Shown: positions 1 through 6,590, counted from the stretch's first letter. The stretch is 9,510 bases of DNA from Spirochaetaceae bacterium (GCA_031265535.1 JAISCO010000016.1:1-9510); one strand, 5' to 3'. Notes: generated by a model not told the origin, from the sequence alone. Program-made: numbers and translations.

Positions 1-134
1 TTGCAGTATTGCTCAATACTATAAGTCGCCGTGATGAGGCAATAACGGCTTAACGTATCGTCCCGGTCATCAAGGCCCAAAACGGCCTTAAAATCCTCAA
101 GGGGGATAAGTGAATGTAAAATCCTGGTATCCAT
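1..134 (-). CDS. Partial gene, phage head-tail connector-like protein (5' end only)
   Basis: An open frame reads leftwards off the window edge from an ATG at 134 with 44 complete codons and no stop. The visible protein has acidic and hydrophobic spacing (LEDFKAVLGLDD, then DDTLSRYCLITATYSIEQYC). This matches the N-terminal helix pattern of gp6-like head-tail connector proteins: a leading L-E-D-x-K segment, an acidic turn, then a helix ending I-E-x-Y. The assignment is by pattern only and is tentative. No Shine-Dalgarno sequence precedes the ATG. The frame is open for 10 more codons upstream to a TAA and includes a GTG two codons before the ATG, so the gene may be a 5'-truncated prophage remnant or may start by coupling to a lost neighbour. 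It is divergent from the MarR gene at 282. Confidence 0.4.
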   Translation of the reverse strand, partial: MDTRILHSLIPLEDFKAVLGLDDRDDTLSRYCLITATYSIEQYC

Positions 135-215
135 ACCCACAGGGTAAGCCCGGCAAAACCGTTTTTATATACGAGAAACGTGCAATTTTAGGGAAACGGC
201 CATTTTTAAGAGGCA

Positions 216-266
216 AGTCCTTATATAATAAGTATAGACAAAAATGTTTAGTCCCTATATAATAAA
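216..266 (+). promoter_or_regulatory. marR1 promoter with a 17-bp direct repeat
   Basis: A -35 box TAGACA (235-240) and a -10 box TATAAT (258-263) are separated by exactly 17 bp, close to the sigma-70 consensus. A 17-bp segment beginning AGTCC and containing TATATAATAA occurs at 216-232 and again at 250-266 with 15 of 17 bases identical, 34 bp apart. The second copy contains the -10 box. Predicted transcription starts near 270, inside or next to the Shine-Dalgarno GGGGAGG (269-275), so the leader would be very short. The paired repeat placed across the promoter looks like an autoregulatory operator for the MarR protein encoded just downstream; this is inference. Confidence 0.6.
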
Positions 267-281
267 AAGGGGAGGTGTTGG

Positions 282-734
282 ATGAACAAAGAATTGGTCT
301 TCGCCATTGGGGAAAAAACCAATAAAGCCGTTAGTATCCTGAATAACGAACAGAAGGTTGCGCGGGATTACGGCATTGGTTTTCTCTTAAATCATGCGGA
401 AGTTCACCTGCTGGGTATTATCAACGAACACCCCGATGAAAATACCAGCCAGTTAGCCGCACGGCTCGGCATAACCAAAGGAGCAATAGCTCAAATCACC
501 AAAAAATTACTGGAAAAGGGCCTTATGACCAGTTTTCACCCGCCGGAAAACAAGAAAGAAGTGTATTTTGAAATGACCAAGTTAGGAAAAAAAGCTGTTT
601 CCGGGCATAATCGCCACCACCAGCGGCTAAATTCAGGGCTGATGAAGTACTTTGAAACCCTCAGCGATAAGGATATGCAAACCATATTGACTTTTCTGGA
701 CAACATAATAGAAGGAAACAACCCCGCTATCTGA
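282..734 (+). CDS. MarR-family transcriptional regulator, AdcR-like metal-sensor candidate (copy 1)
   Basis: This is a 150-residue winged-helix protein of normal MarR length. The recognition helix region is near residues 55-80 (LAARLGITKGAIAQITKKLLEKG) and the wing near 83-99. The ATG at 282 follows a strong Shine-Dalgarno GGAGG (271-275) with 6-bp spacing. Histidines sit where AdcR/ZitR zinc sensors hold metal: H38, E40 and H42 in the second helix, and H109, H112 and H113 in a G-H-x-x-H-H motif after the wing. By alignment from memory H42, H109 and H113 correspond to AdcR H42, H108 and H112. The protein is clearly paralogous to the regulator at 6591-7049. It probably represses itself and the ABC operon that starts 96 bp downstream. 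MarR membership is secure; metal sensing is inferred, and a drug- or lipid-responsive role remains possible. Confidence 0.88.
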   Translation: MNKELVFAIGEKTNKAVSILNNEQKVARDYGIGFLLNHAEVHLLGIINEHPDENTSQLAARLGITKGAIAQITKKLLEKGLMTSFHPPENKKEVYFEMTKLGKKAVSGHNRHHQRLNSGLMKYFETLSDKDMQTILTFLDNIIEGNNPAI

Positions 735-771
735 AAATGCTGAAAATCGTATCGTTTAGTACGTGAATCAC

Positions 772-803
772 TTGACTATATTTTGTTTAGTAGCTATACT
801 ATA
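772..803 (+). promoter_or_regulatory. Promoter and operator of the ABC transporter operon
   Basis: A -35 box TTGACT (772-777) and a -10 box TATACT (795-800) have 17-bp spacing. The inverted repeat TAGTA-GCTA-TACTA (788-801) covers the -10 box, an obvious place for a repressor. The 19-bp stretch 785-803 matches 246-264 in the marR1 promoter at 15 of 19 bases (GTTTAGT, CTATA, ATA conserved). The upstream MarR is therefore the likely regulator. An extra GTTTAG copy at 754-759 and a GTGA-A-TCAC palindrome (763-771) lie just upstream. So the ABC genes have their own promoter rather than relying only on read-through from marR1. Confidence 0.65.
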
Positions 804-829
804 GATATAACTTTTTTGAAGGAATATCT

Positions 830-1780
830 ATGGAAGAATCTGTAGTTAAAACAAACGCCTTGACTAAGAAGTACGGTGAAAGATACGCCGTACTGAATCT
901 TAATGTAGAAATTAGGCGGGGACAGATTTACGGCCTTATCGGGCAGAACGGGGCGGGGAAAACTACCTTTATCCGTTTGCTGACCGGCTTGATTACCCCG
1001 ACCAAGGGACAGATCGAACTTTTTGGTAAAAGTGGGGAACAGGCATTGCAAAAGGCACGGCGTAGAATAGGGAGTATTGTGGAAACCCCGGCGCTTTATC
1101 CCGGCATGACCGCTTACGCAAACCTTAAAACACAGGCACAGCTTTTGGGGCTTGCGGATGCCGTGATTGGGGAGGCTCTGGAACTGGCAGGGCTGGAAAA
1201 CGCAGGCGGTAAAAAAGTCCGGGACTTTTCCCTTGGCATGAAACAACGGCTCGCTCTGGCCCAGGCCATGCTTGCTGAACCGGAATTTCTCGTTCTTGAT
1301 GAGCCGGTAAACGGACTTGACCCCAAAGGCATCATTGAAAACAGGGAATTACTCAAAAGGCTTGTAACGGAAAAAAGGATGACCATTTTTATTTCAAGCC
1401 ACATCTTGAGTGAATTGTCCCTGCTTGCTACCGATTACGGCGTTATCGACAATGGCCGTCTCATCAAGCAGATCAGTGCGCATGAACTACAGAGCGAATG
1501 CCGTCAATCCATACGTCTGATTACTCCTGAAACGGAAAAAACCGTTTCATTCTTAAAAGATCATTTTCATGTAAAGGATGTGGAAATTCTTATGAATAAG
1601 GAAATCAGAATTTTTGAACAACTCGACCACATTACACAGATGAATATGGCGCTCTGCAAAGCGGATATTCCGGTCAATGCTATCAGCATGGAAGGGCAGG
1701 ATTTGGAAGCATACTTTATGAAGCTGACTGTTAGTCAGCCGCTGACTAGCAGCCAGCCGCTTACCGGAGGTGTCGCATGA
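830..1780 (+). CDS. ABC transporter ATP-binding protein, BcrA/multidrug-type exporter
   Basis: This 316-residue nucleotide-binding subunit would power the permease encoded next. It has Walker A G-Q-N-G-A-G-K-T-T (38-46), a Q-loop position occupied by E in an E-T-P-A-L-Y-P context (85-91) as in bacitracin/lantibiotic exporters, signature S-L-G-M-K-Q-R (134-140), Walker B F-L-V-L-D-E-P (153-159), D-loop residues G-L-D, and the switch histidine H191. A C-terminal accessory region of about 100 residues is also typical of BcrA-type ATPases. The start at 830 has GAAGGA (818-823) 6 bp upstream. The stop codon overlaps the permease start (ATGA), implying translational coupling. The last residues contain a short tandem repeat, (L-T-x-S-Q-P)2, from an 18-bp duplication. 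The substrate is unknown; peptide antibiotics or metal-related ligands are possible. Confidence 0.93.
   Translation: MEESVVKTNALTKKYGERYAVLNLNVEIRRGQIYGLIGQNGAGKTTFIRLLTGLITPTKGQIELFGKSGEQALQKARRRIGSIVETPALYPGMTAYANLKTQAQLLGLADAVIGEALELAGLENAGGKKVRDFSLGMKQRLALAQAMLAEPEFLVLDEPVNGLDPKGIIENRELLKRLVTEKRMTIFISSHILSELSLLATDYGVIDNGRLIKQISAHELQSECRQSIRLITPETEKTVSFLKDHFHVKDVEILMNKEIRIFEQLDHITQMNMALCKADIPVNAISMEGQDLEAYFMKLTVSQPLTSSQPLTGGVA
1724..1759 (+). repeat. Imperfect 18-bp tandem duplication inside the ABC ATPase C-terminus
   Basis: Two adjacent 18-bp units (1724-1741 and 1742-1759) share 14 of 18 bases, both starting CTGACT and ending CAGCCG. They encode L-T-V-S-Q-P and L-T-S-S-Q-P in frame, so the duplication only lengthened the tail by six residues. 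A degenerate third start (L-T-G-G) follows. It probably arose by replication slippage and is unlikely to affect catalysis. Confidence 0.7.
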
Positions 1781-2562
1781 CAGCCATTCTTAACGCTGAC
1801 TTTTATAAACTTAAGTCCAATGTCGCTCTTAAGGTTTTACCATTGGCCGCCGTTATCTGGTCGGTACTTACCGCCTGTTTTATGTTATTTGTGGAAAGCG
1901 GCGCAACAGTTCAAGGTGAATTTTTCTCTAATAAGGATATTTTTGGGTTTAACCCTACAGGAGCCCTCGGAGTACGCGCCCTTGCTACCTTATCAAACCT
2001 CTACTCAATACTAGCGGTCGTGTTTGCGGGGCTTTTTATTTCTACTGAATTTACCCAGGGAACCATACGAAACGCGATTTGCGTAGGCGTATCACGAATG
2101 CAAATTTATCTATCAAAATTAACGGTGTGTGCGGCAATGCTTGCCCTGTGTATGTTTCTTTCAACTGCGGCTTTTATCATCACTTTTACGATCATGTACG
2201 GATTTGGCAATAGCGCGGGTTTCTTACAGGAAACAATTACGGTTTTTCTTATGCAATTTCTGTATCACTTCACCTATACGGGAATTAGTTGTTTGCTTGC
2301 CTTTTTAATACCAAACATCGTGATAACCGTGGCAGCCGGTATTATTGTCGTTATTTTTTCCGGCCTTTTGGTTGAAATATGTACTGCCTTCGATGTACTA
2401 AACGGCATTGCGCCGTTTATTCCACAGTATTATGTAAACCACTTAAACGATGAACTGCACAATCCGCTGTTCCTTGCCATGAGCGTTGTGGCGACTATTA
2501 CTTTTGTTGTGGTTACTGTCATTGTAGGATGTTCTCTGTTTAGGCGGCAGGACATAAAGTAG
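1777..2562 (+). CDS. ABC-2-type transporter permease
   Basis: This 261-residue membrane protein is the partner of the preceding ATPase. Six hydrophobic segments can be placed near residues 18-40, 70-90, 112-140, 150-170, 172-200 and 230-255. Between segments two and three, S-T-E-F-T-Q-G-T-I-R-N with the following S-R-x-Q-I-Y-L-S-K is the typical ABC-2 permease cytoplasmic coupling loop (about 89-114). The ATG overlaps the ATPase stop by 4 bp and has GGAGGT (1766-1771) 5 bp upstream. The C-terminus ends in a basic cytoplasmic tail (F-R-R-Q-D-I-K). BcrB/lantibiotic-immunity and NosY-like permeases look similar, so the substrate cannot be given from sequence. A single permease gene suggests a homodimer. 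Confidence 0.88.
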   Translation: MTAILNADFYKLKSNVALKVLPLAAVIWSVLTACFMLFVESGATVQGEFFSNKDIFGFNPTGALGVRALATLSNLYSILAVVFAGLFISTEFTQGTIRNAICVGVSRMQIYLSKLTVCAAMLALCMFLSTAAFIITFTIMYGFGNSAGFLQETITVFLMQFLYHFTYTGISCLLAFLIPNIVITVAAGIIVVIFSGLLVEICTAFDVLNGIAPFIPQYYVNHLNDELHNPLFLAMSVVATITFVVVTVIVGCSLFRRQDIK

Positions 2563-2570
2563 GAGTGAAA

Positions 2571-2951
2571 ATGCGCAATATTGTTTTGATACTTTTCTGT
2601 GCCGGGTTATGCGGCTCTCTATTTGCTCAAAGCCCTTCTTCTACTGGTGTTACCGGAACATGGAAGCATGAAAAAACAGGCTTGACGTTTCAGTTCAATG
2701 CCGACGGAACTTTTACGATGGGTGAGGAAGATGAGGCGGCAAGGAAAGCTATCGAACAGGAGCAACGCAGGCGGGGTGAACGTGTGATTACCAGCGTCAG
2801 CGGAACCTATACGGTTACCGGAAACAGGATTGAAATGCTCATGCTTGTTGACGGGAAAACCCATAAGGCGCGTATGACATGGAGGCTCATTGACGCAAAC
2901 ACCTTGCGATTGAACAATCAAAACTATCGGCTGATTGTTGACATCAACTGA
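2571..2951 (+). CDS. Small exported lipocalin-like protein
   Basis: The protein has 126 residues counted from the ATG at 2571. A GTG at 2565 in the same frame is rejected as the start because it lies within the Shine-Dalgarno AGGAG (2561-2565), which also overlaps the permease stop codon. Residues 1-20 form a Sec signal peptide (basic start, I-V-L-I-L-F core, cleavage likely after L-F-A). The mature part begins with a serine-rich linker, then G-T-W-K and F-Q-F-N-A-D-G-T-F, a charged stretch, G-T-Y-T-V-T-G-N-R-I-E, and a final N-T-L-R-L. This strand-and-glycine spacing is that of small lipocalin-like barrels in bacterial secreted proteins (DUF5640-like domains are comparable). Location is periplasm or surface. 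Its place in the operon suggests it binds or buffers whatever the ABC exporter moves; no precise function can be given. Confidence 0.75.
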   Translation: MRNIVLILFCAGLCGSLFAQSPSSTGVTGTWKHEKTGLTFQFNADGTFTMGEEDEAARKAIEQEQRRRGERVITSVSGTYTVTGNRIEMLMLVDGKTHKARMTWRLIDANTLRLNNQNYRLIVDIN

Positions 2952-2978
2952 ACTTATAAAAGGAACGGCGGATTAACA

Positions 2979-3146
2979 ATGGAAAAAATCAACATGAAAT
3001 GCCCCTGCCCGAATCACGGCTGTGAATACCATGGAAAATGTAAGGAATGTATCAAAGACCACCACGGAAAAAATATGTATTGTAAGCTCCCTCCGTGGAG
3101 GAAAAAAATCAATGATATTTTATGCAAGATTCTGCCTGTGGGATGA
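2979..3146 (+). CDS. 55-residue cysteine-rich small protein, putative metal-binding
   Basis: A short frame starts at ATG 2979, 27 bp after the lipocalin-like gene, and ends at TGA 3144-3146. It contains seven cysteines and several histidines: C-P-C-P-N-H-G-C (8-15), H-G-K-C-K-E-C (18-24), D-H-H (27-29), C35 and C49. This looks like a zinc-ribbon or metallothionein-like core and is reminiscent of small anaerobe proteins with a C-x-C...C...H-G-x-C-x-E-C...H...C pattern. There is no signal peptide, so it is probably cytosolic. The ribosome site is weak (GGCGG near 2966-2970), and an internal ATG at 2994 is an alternative start. The dense C/H pattern is unlikely by chance in a non-coding stretch. 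Function is unknown; a metal-buffering or sensing partner of the operon is inference. Confidence 0.62.
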   Translation: MEKINMKCPCPNHGCEYHGKCKECIKDHHGKNMYCKLPPWRKKINDILCKILPVG

Positions 3147-3256
3147 GGAATAAATCTCCGGCGATTGAACCTTCAAATTCCTACGGTTACGGTTATATTG
3201 GAACTTGCCGGGACCTTATCGTTCCAGCCGTATCAATCATCCGGGCATCCCTCCGC

Positions 3257-4051
3257 CTATTTTGCCAATTTGAAGATGGCAACAGCCCCGCACAACACCA
3301 ATGAAAACACAACAGTACCAATAACCAAATCGGGGATTCGGCTTTGCGAAAAATACACCAGAATAGCCGCCGCGATAACGCCAATATTGGCGATAATGTC
3401 ATCTGAAGTGAATATCTGGCTTGATTTAATATGCACCTCTTTTGTTTTTGATTTTCCCAGCAAGATTAATGAGGCGGTATTACCCGCAAGCGCGAAACAG
3501 GAAAGGACAACCATTATCAGGGGATTGGGGATTGCCTCCGCCTCAATGAAACGCCTTACCACTTCCACAAAACCCCACGCCGCAAGGGCCAATTGAAGAA
3601 CTCCGCTGATACGGGCTACTCTTTTTTTGACAAGCAAGGTTCCGGTAATAGCGTAAAGGCTTAACCCGTACACAAAAGCGTCTGAAAGTTCATCAAGGGC
3701 ATCGGCCACTAACCCCATTGATTGGGCGAGAAGCCCGAAAATAATCTCACCGGCAAAAACGGAAAAATTGATGATGAGTACCGTCCACAATAATTTTTTG
3801 TCGGTAACAGCGTCATCAGTGATAACAACCCCATCGTAGAGGCCGCTTTCCGTTACGCGGTCGCCGAAGTTCAGCGAAGTGATTGCCGCTTTTATGGCTT
3901 CCAGTCCGCCCTCGTGAAAGACGGTCAGGTTCCGGCCTTCAAGGTTGAATATCAGTTTTTTTACTGAGGGAAATCCCGCAAGTTTCATCCGTACCATCTG
4001 TTCCTCGGCGGGGCAGTCCATGTGTTTTATGTTGAACACTGTCCGTTCCAT
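3257..4051 (-). CDS. CDF-like cation transporter with N-terminal HMA domain
   Basis: This 264-residue inner-membrane protein probably moves divalent cations out of the cytoplasm by proton antiport. Residues 1-65 form a heavy-metal-associated fold with a single-cysteine motif M-D-C-P-A-E-E (11-17) in place of C-x-x-C. Six membrane helices follow at about 87-108, 112-134, 148-164, 178-198, 214-234 and 241-259. D120 and D124 in helix 2 (D-E-L-S-D) align with YiiP D45 and D49. In helix 5, D218 aligns with D157, but F214 occupies the place of the metal-selective His153, with an extra D217. No C-terminal cytoplasmic CDF domain is present. The start has AGGAGT (4059-4064) 7 bp upstream, and the gene lies 24 bp after feoC, so it is the last gene of the feo operon. 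Substrate could be Fe2+, Mn2+ or Zn2+. Confidence 0.82.
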   Translation of the reverse strand: MERTVFNIKHMDCPAEEQMVRMKLAGFPSVKKLIFNLEGRNLTVFHEGGLEAIKAAITSLNFGDRVTESGLYDGVVITDDAVTDKKLLWTVLIINFSVFAGEIIFGLLAQSMGLVADALDELSDAFVYGLSLYAITGTLLVKKRVARISGVLQLALAAWGFVEVVRRFIEAEAIPNPLIMVVLSCFALAGNTASLILLGKSKTKEVHIKSSQIFTSDDIIANIGVIAAAILVYFSQSRIPDLVIGTVVFSLVLCGAVAIFKLAK

Positions 4052-4075
4052 AAATAGTACTCCTATTAAGGTTTC

Positions 4076-4315
4076 TCATCGTATTACCGCCTCCCAAATG
4101 GCAGGGACATTAAGCGGCGCGGCGTTTCCGATTGGGCATCCGGCGCACCTTTTGCCGCAATGCTTCACCGCGCAGACTTTCCGCAGATAGCCTCTACGGT
4201 GAAGAAAATCAAGGCGGGCTGTTATTGCCTCCGGCGTTGTGTGCAAACGTTCCGCTATGTCCTCGTACGAAAATGTTTTTCCTTCCGACAACAAAGCCAA
4301 TAGTTCCCGCAGCAT
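4076..4315 (-). CDS. feoC: FeoC-like winged-helix regulator with four cysteines
   Basis: The protein has 79 residues from the ATG at 4315. A longer in-frame extension upstream overlaps feoB and is rejected because GAGGGG (4322-4327), overlapping the feoB stop, sits 7 bp before this ATG. Residues 1-46 form a small winged helix (L-R-E-L-L-A-L-L at the start, recognition helix T-P-E-A-I-T-A-R-L-D-F-L, then R-R-G-Y-L). It is followed by C48, C53, C57 and C60 in C-x4-C-x3-C-x2-C spacing, then P-I-G. FeoC proteins bind a [4Fe-4S] cluster through such cysteines and are proposed to regulate FeoB stability or the operon. Its position straight after feoB supports the call. DNA binding as opposed to FeoB binding cannot be told from sequence. 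Confidence 0.82.
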   Translation of the reverse strand: MLRELLALLSEGKTFSYEDIAERLHTTPEAITARLDFLHRRGYLRKVCAVKHCGKRCAGCPIGNAAPLNVPAIWEAVIR

Positions 4316-4326
4316 ACTACATCCCC

Positions 4327-6240
4327 TCAAAAAAACAGCGAAGACACGTGGAATATGACCAATGACAACAGCAAGGCCGTAGCCATATAGTACCCCGCTA
4401 TTCTCAGCGTCCACTTTAGCGAATGGTTTTCCGAATAAGTGGAAGCCATCGCCATTACGCAGGGGACGGTGAAAGAAACGGCGAAAATAAAGGCCAGGGC
4501 TTCCGGTTTCGAGATGGCGTCAGCAATAACCGCGCCGAAGCCTTCCACTGTCTGGGTGCTTTTTGAAAAGGTGGATTCAAATATACCTCCGCTTCCCATG
4601 TAGAGCGCGCCCAGAACGCCTAACACCGCTTCTTTCGCAAAGGCCGCCGCGATGAACGCCATGAAAAGCTGCCAGCCAAGGCCGAAAACGCGGGTAACCG
4701 GCTCAATAAAAGAACCAATTTTGTAGATGACGCTGTTCTCTACATTGCCGTCCGCGGTCCACGTCAGGCAGAAAAAGAGTACGGTCATGACAAAGATGAC
4801 CCGGAATGCCCGGATGAATATGTCTTTTGCCCGGAGTATCGTTGTTTTGAAAAGCAGCTTCCATTTGGGTTTGTGATAGGGCGGCAGTTCCATAATCATA
4901 CCGGTTCGATCTTGTTCACTTACCAGAGTCCTGCCGAAGACTTTGGCGGTAATCATCATGTGAATCACCATGACCGCGAAAATCCCCAGCATGACAAACA
5001 GGGTCCCCCAGCCGAAAAAGATGTTTGCCAATACCGGGATGATGGCTAAAATCGCGGCGCAGGGAACCGCCCACATCAGCGCCATCGCAAGCACCCGCTG
5101 CCCCCAGGTGTCAATAACCCGCGTTCCCGCCGCGCCGCTGATGGTGCAGCCAAGACTGACAAAGAAGGGCATGATCGCCTTTCCCTGTAATCCCAGTTTG
5201 CTCATCACGCCGTCAAACACGAAGGAGACCCGCGCCATATATCCCACATCTTCCAGAAGGCCGAAGACAAAGGTGATGCCGAACACGGACGCGGCCATCT
5301 GGATAGCAAAGACGAAGGTATTCAACACGCCGCTCACCACGAGGGATGTCAAAAATGAACCAAGACCCACGCTTTGCAAAAAGGCGGCCAGAGGCGGACC
5401 GAGCAGAGACGGTATCATGTTTGCAATACCGCTTATTATCAAAAAGGGGATTGTTGCCGCGACAAGTCCCGCGATAGCGATGCCAATCGCAATGAATTTG
5501 CCCTTGACATTGCTTGTGGCGGCGCGGTCAAAACGGGAGAAGGCGGCGGCGCTTCCTTTGGTTTTCTTCACCGCGCCGTCAAGAAGGGTTTCTATCCATT
5601 TGAATTTGATGTCGGCTTCCACCAGCACATCGGGTTCTTCCCCGGGTTCTCCCGACGTGTACGGAAACGCGGGCGGAGTTTTGATCGTCGCTCCAGCCCT
5701 TTCAAGGGCGGCGTAAAACACGCCATAATCCTTCGGATTGGACGCGACAAAGGGAACTACCGGAATGCCGAGCCGTTCTTCCAGCAGTTTTGCGTCAACT
5801 GCTATCCCCTTTTCTTTCGCCACGTCCATCATGTTGAGGAGGAGTATCGCCGGTACGTTAAGCGGCGCGAAATCGGCAAGCATATAGAGGCTCCGTTCCA
5901 ACTGCGAAGCGTCCGCGAGAATACAGACCACATCCGCTTCGCCGGAGGCAATGTAATCGCGGGTAACTGTTTCTTCTTCCGAACCGGCGGAGAGGGAGTA
6001 ACTTCCGGGTAGGTCGGCGGCAAGATACTGCCTTTCGTTGTGTTGAAACCGGCCCTCTTTTTTCTCAACGGTTTTTCCGGGCCAGTTCCCCACGTGCTGA
6101 CGGCCTCCGGTAAGGGTGTTAAACAGCGTTGATTTTCCCGAATTGGGCTGTCCCAAAAGGGCGATAACGCGGGCGGCTGTTTTCGATCGCCCGCTTCCGG
6201 CTTTCCTTGTTTTTGCTTCTTCACAGTATTCACAGCTCAT
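4327..6240 (-). CDS. feoB: Ferrous iron transporter FeoB, short variant class
   Basis: This 637-residue GTPase-coupled membrane transporter imports Fe2+. The G domain has G1 G-Q-P-N-S-G-K-S-T (30-38), G2 W-P-G-K-T-V-E (53-59), G3 D-L-P-G (76-79) and G4 N-M-M-D (136-139). The C-terminal half holds about ten hydrophobic segments, including the first Gate motif region D-V-G-Y-M-A-R-V-S-F, then S-L-G-C-T-I-S-G-A-A-G-T-R and W-A-V-P-C, and a second V-P-C-V-M-A-M-A. It is shorter than E. coli FeoB (about 770), and the G-C-T-I-S-G loop marks a variant seen in anaerobes. In that context Mn2+ transport is possible, since Porphyromonas has separate Fe and Mn FeoB proteins. A 24-residue N-terminal extension carries C3-x-x-C6. 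The ATG overlaps the feoA stop (ATGA). Confidence 0.93.
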   Translation of the reverse strand: MSCEYCEEAKTRKAGSGRSKTAARVIALLGQPNSGKSTLFNTLTGGRQHVGNWPGKTVEKKEGRFQHNERQYLAADLPGSYSLSAGSEEETVTRDYIASGEADVVCILADASQLERSLYMLADFAPLNVPAILLLNMMDVAKEKGIAVDAKLLEERLGIPVVPFVASNPKDYGVFYAALERAGATIKTPPAFPYTSGEPGEEPDVLVEADIKFKWIETLLDGAVKKTKGSAAAFSRFDRAATSNVKGKFIAIGIAIAGLVAATIPFLIISGIANMIPSLLGPPLAAFLQSVGLGSFLTSLVVSGVLNTFVFAIQMAASVFGITFVFGLLEDVGYMARVSFVFDGVMSKLGLQGKAIMPFFVSLGCTISGAAGTRVIDTWGQRVLAMALMWAVPCAAILAIIPVLANIFFGWGTLFVMLGIFAVMVIHMMITAKVFGRTLVSEQDRTGMIMELPPYHKPKWKLLFKTTILRAKDIFIRAFRVIFVMTVLFFCLTWTADGNVENSVIYKIGSFIEPVTRVFGLGWQLFMAFIAAAFAKEAVLGVLGALYMGSGGIFESTFSKSTQTVEGFGAVIADAISKPEALAFIFAVSFTVPCVMAMASTYSENHSLKWTLRIAGYYMATALLLSLVIFHVSSLFF

Positions 6241-6464
6241 GCGCTTACCTCCAACATGATTTTTTCTCCTTCCCGCCTGCTGAGGGCGATCATCGTGTCC
6301 CGGCTGTAGAGCAGAACCGGCTGGCGTTTTTCACTCCGCAGTATTTCCACGGGGCAACCCGGCGTTAAACCGATGGCGGTGATACGGCTCAAGAAACGGG
6401 CGTCGCCGTCCAGTCTGGCTACGATGCCCCGCTCTCCACGTTTTAACTTCGTTATGTTTTCCAT
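6237..6464 (-). CDS. feoA: FeoA, SH3-like partner of FeoB
   Basis: FeoA is a small cytoplasmic protein needed for FeoB-dependent iron uptake. From the ATG at 6464 it has 75 residues, the usual FeoA length. AGGAGAAG (6469-6476) lies 5 bp upstream. An in-frame start further upstream at 6512 would add 16 residues of unlikely sequence across the regulatory palindrome and is rejected. The fold signature is L-K-R-G-E-R-G-I-V-A (7-16), then R-L-S/R-I-T-A-I-G-L-T-P-G (about 24-36), V-E-I-L (39-42) and a closing I-A-L-S-R-R-E-G strand. The stop overlaps the feoB start by 4 bp, giving coupled translation in the order feoA, feoB, feoC, CDF-like pump. Confidence 0.92.
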   Translation of the reverse strand: MENITKLKRGERGIVARLDGDARFLSRITAIGLTPGCPVEILRSEKRQPVLLYSRDTMIALSRREGEKIMLEVSA

Positions 6465-6489
6465 AACACTTCTCCTATAATAACGAATT

Positions 6490-6512
6490 CTAATATTAGT
6501 AAAGGCTAACAT
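6490..6512 (-). promoter_or_regulatory. Palindromic operator candidate upstream of feoA
   Basis: A perfect 10-bp palindrome CTAATATTAG (6490-6499) lies 26 bp before the feoA start. Next to it, on the plus strand, TTAG-TAAAGG-CTAA (6496-6509) forms a second inverted repeat, and the stretch TTAGTAAAGGCTAAC resembles half or more of a DtxR/IdeR box (TTAGG...GGCTAAC...TAA). An iron-responsive repressor site is plausible, with either the upstream MarR protein or the DtxR-family protein encoded at 7375 as ligand. I could not identify a convincing -35/-10 pair here, so whether feoA has its own promoter or relies on transcription from marR2 is open. Confidence 0.42.
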
Positions 6513-6523
6513 TAAGAATAAAT

Positions 6524-6566
6524 AAAAAACCAGTGTGCCTCCATAGGGAGCCGCCCGGTGTTTTTT
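6524..6566 (-). terminator. Possible imperfect terminator downstream of marR2
   Basis: On the minus strand an imperfect stem (outer ACC with GGT, inner CTCC with GGAG around a 4-nt loop) is followed by six T residues, 25 to 67 bp after the marR2 stop. A second A/T run flanks the other side, so it is roughly symmetrical. The middle of the stem is poorly paired, so termination may be partial, letting marR2 transcripts run into feoA. Confidence 0.4.
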
Positions 6567-6590
6567 CCAGGGGTTTGGAACAAATTCAAA

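Noticed and set aside
2565..2570. GTG start two codons upstream for the lipocalin-like gene
   Set aside because: The GTG overlaps the Shine-Dalgarno AGGAG that is properly spaced for the ATG at 2571.
3165..3596. Plus-strand 143-residue frame antisense to the CDF-like gene
   Set aside because: Most of it mirrors the CDF-like coding sequence on the other strand, it lacks a ribosome site, and the translation has no recognisable domain. The first 90 bp (3165-3256) are the intergenic gap between convergent genes and show only a weak TGGAAC/GTTCCA repeat (3199-3226) with no T-run.
4970..5716. Long plus-strand frame inside feoB
   Set aside because: It is a shadow of the strongly supported minus-strand feoB, with proline- and serine-rich nonsense composition and no start signals.
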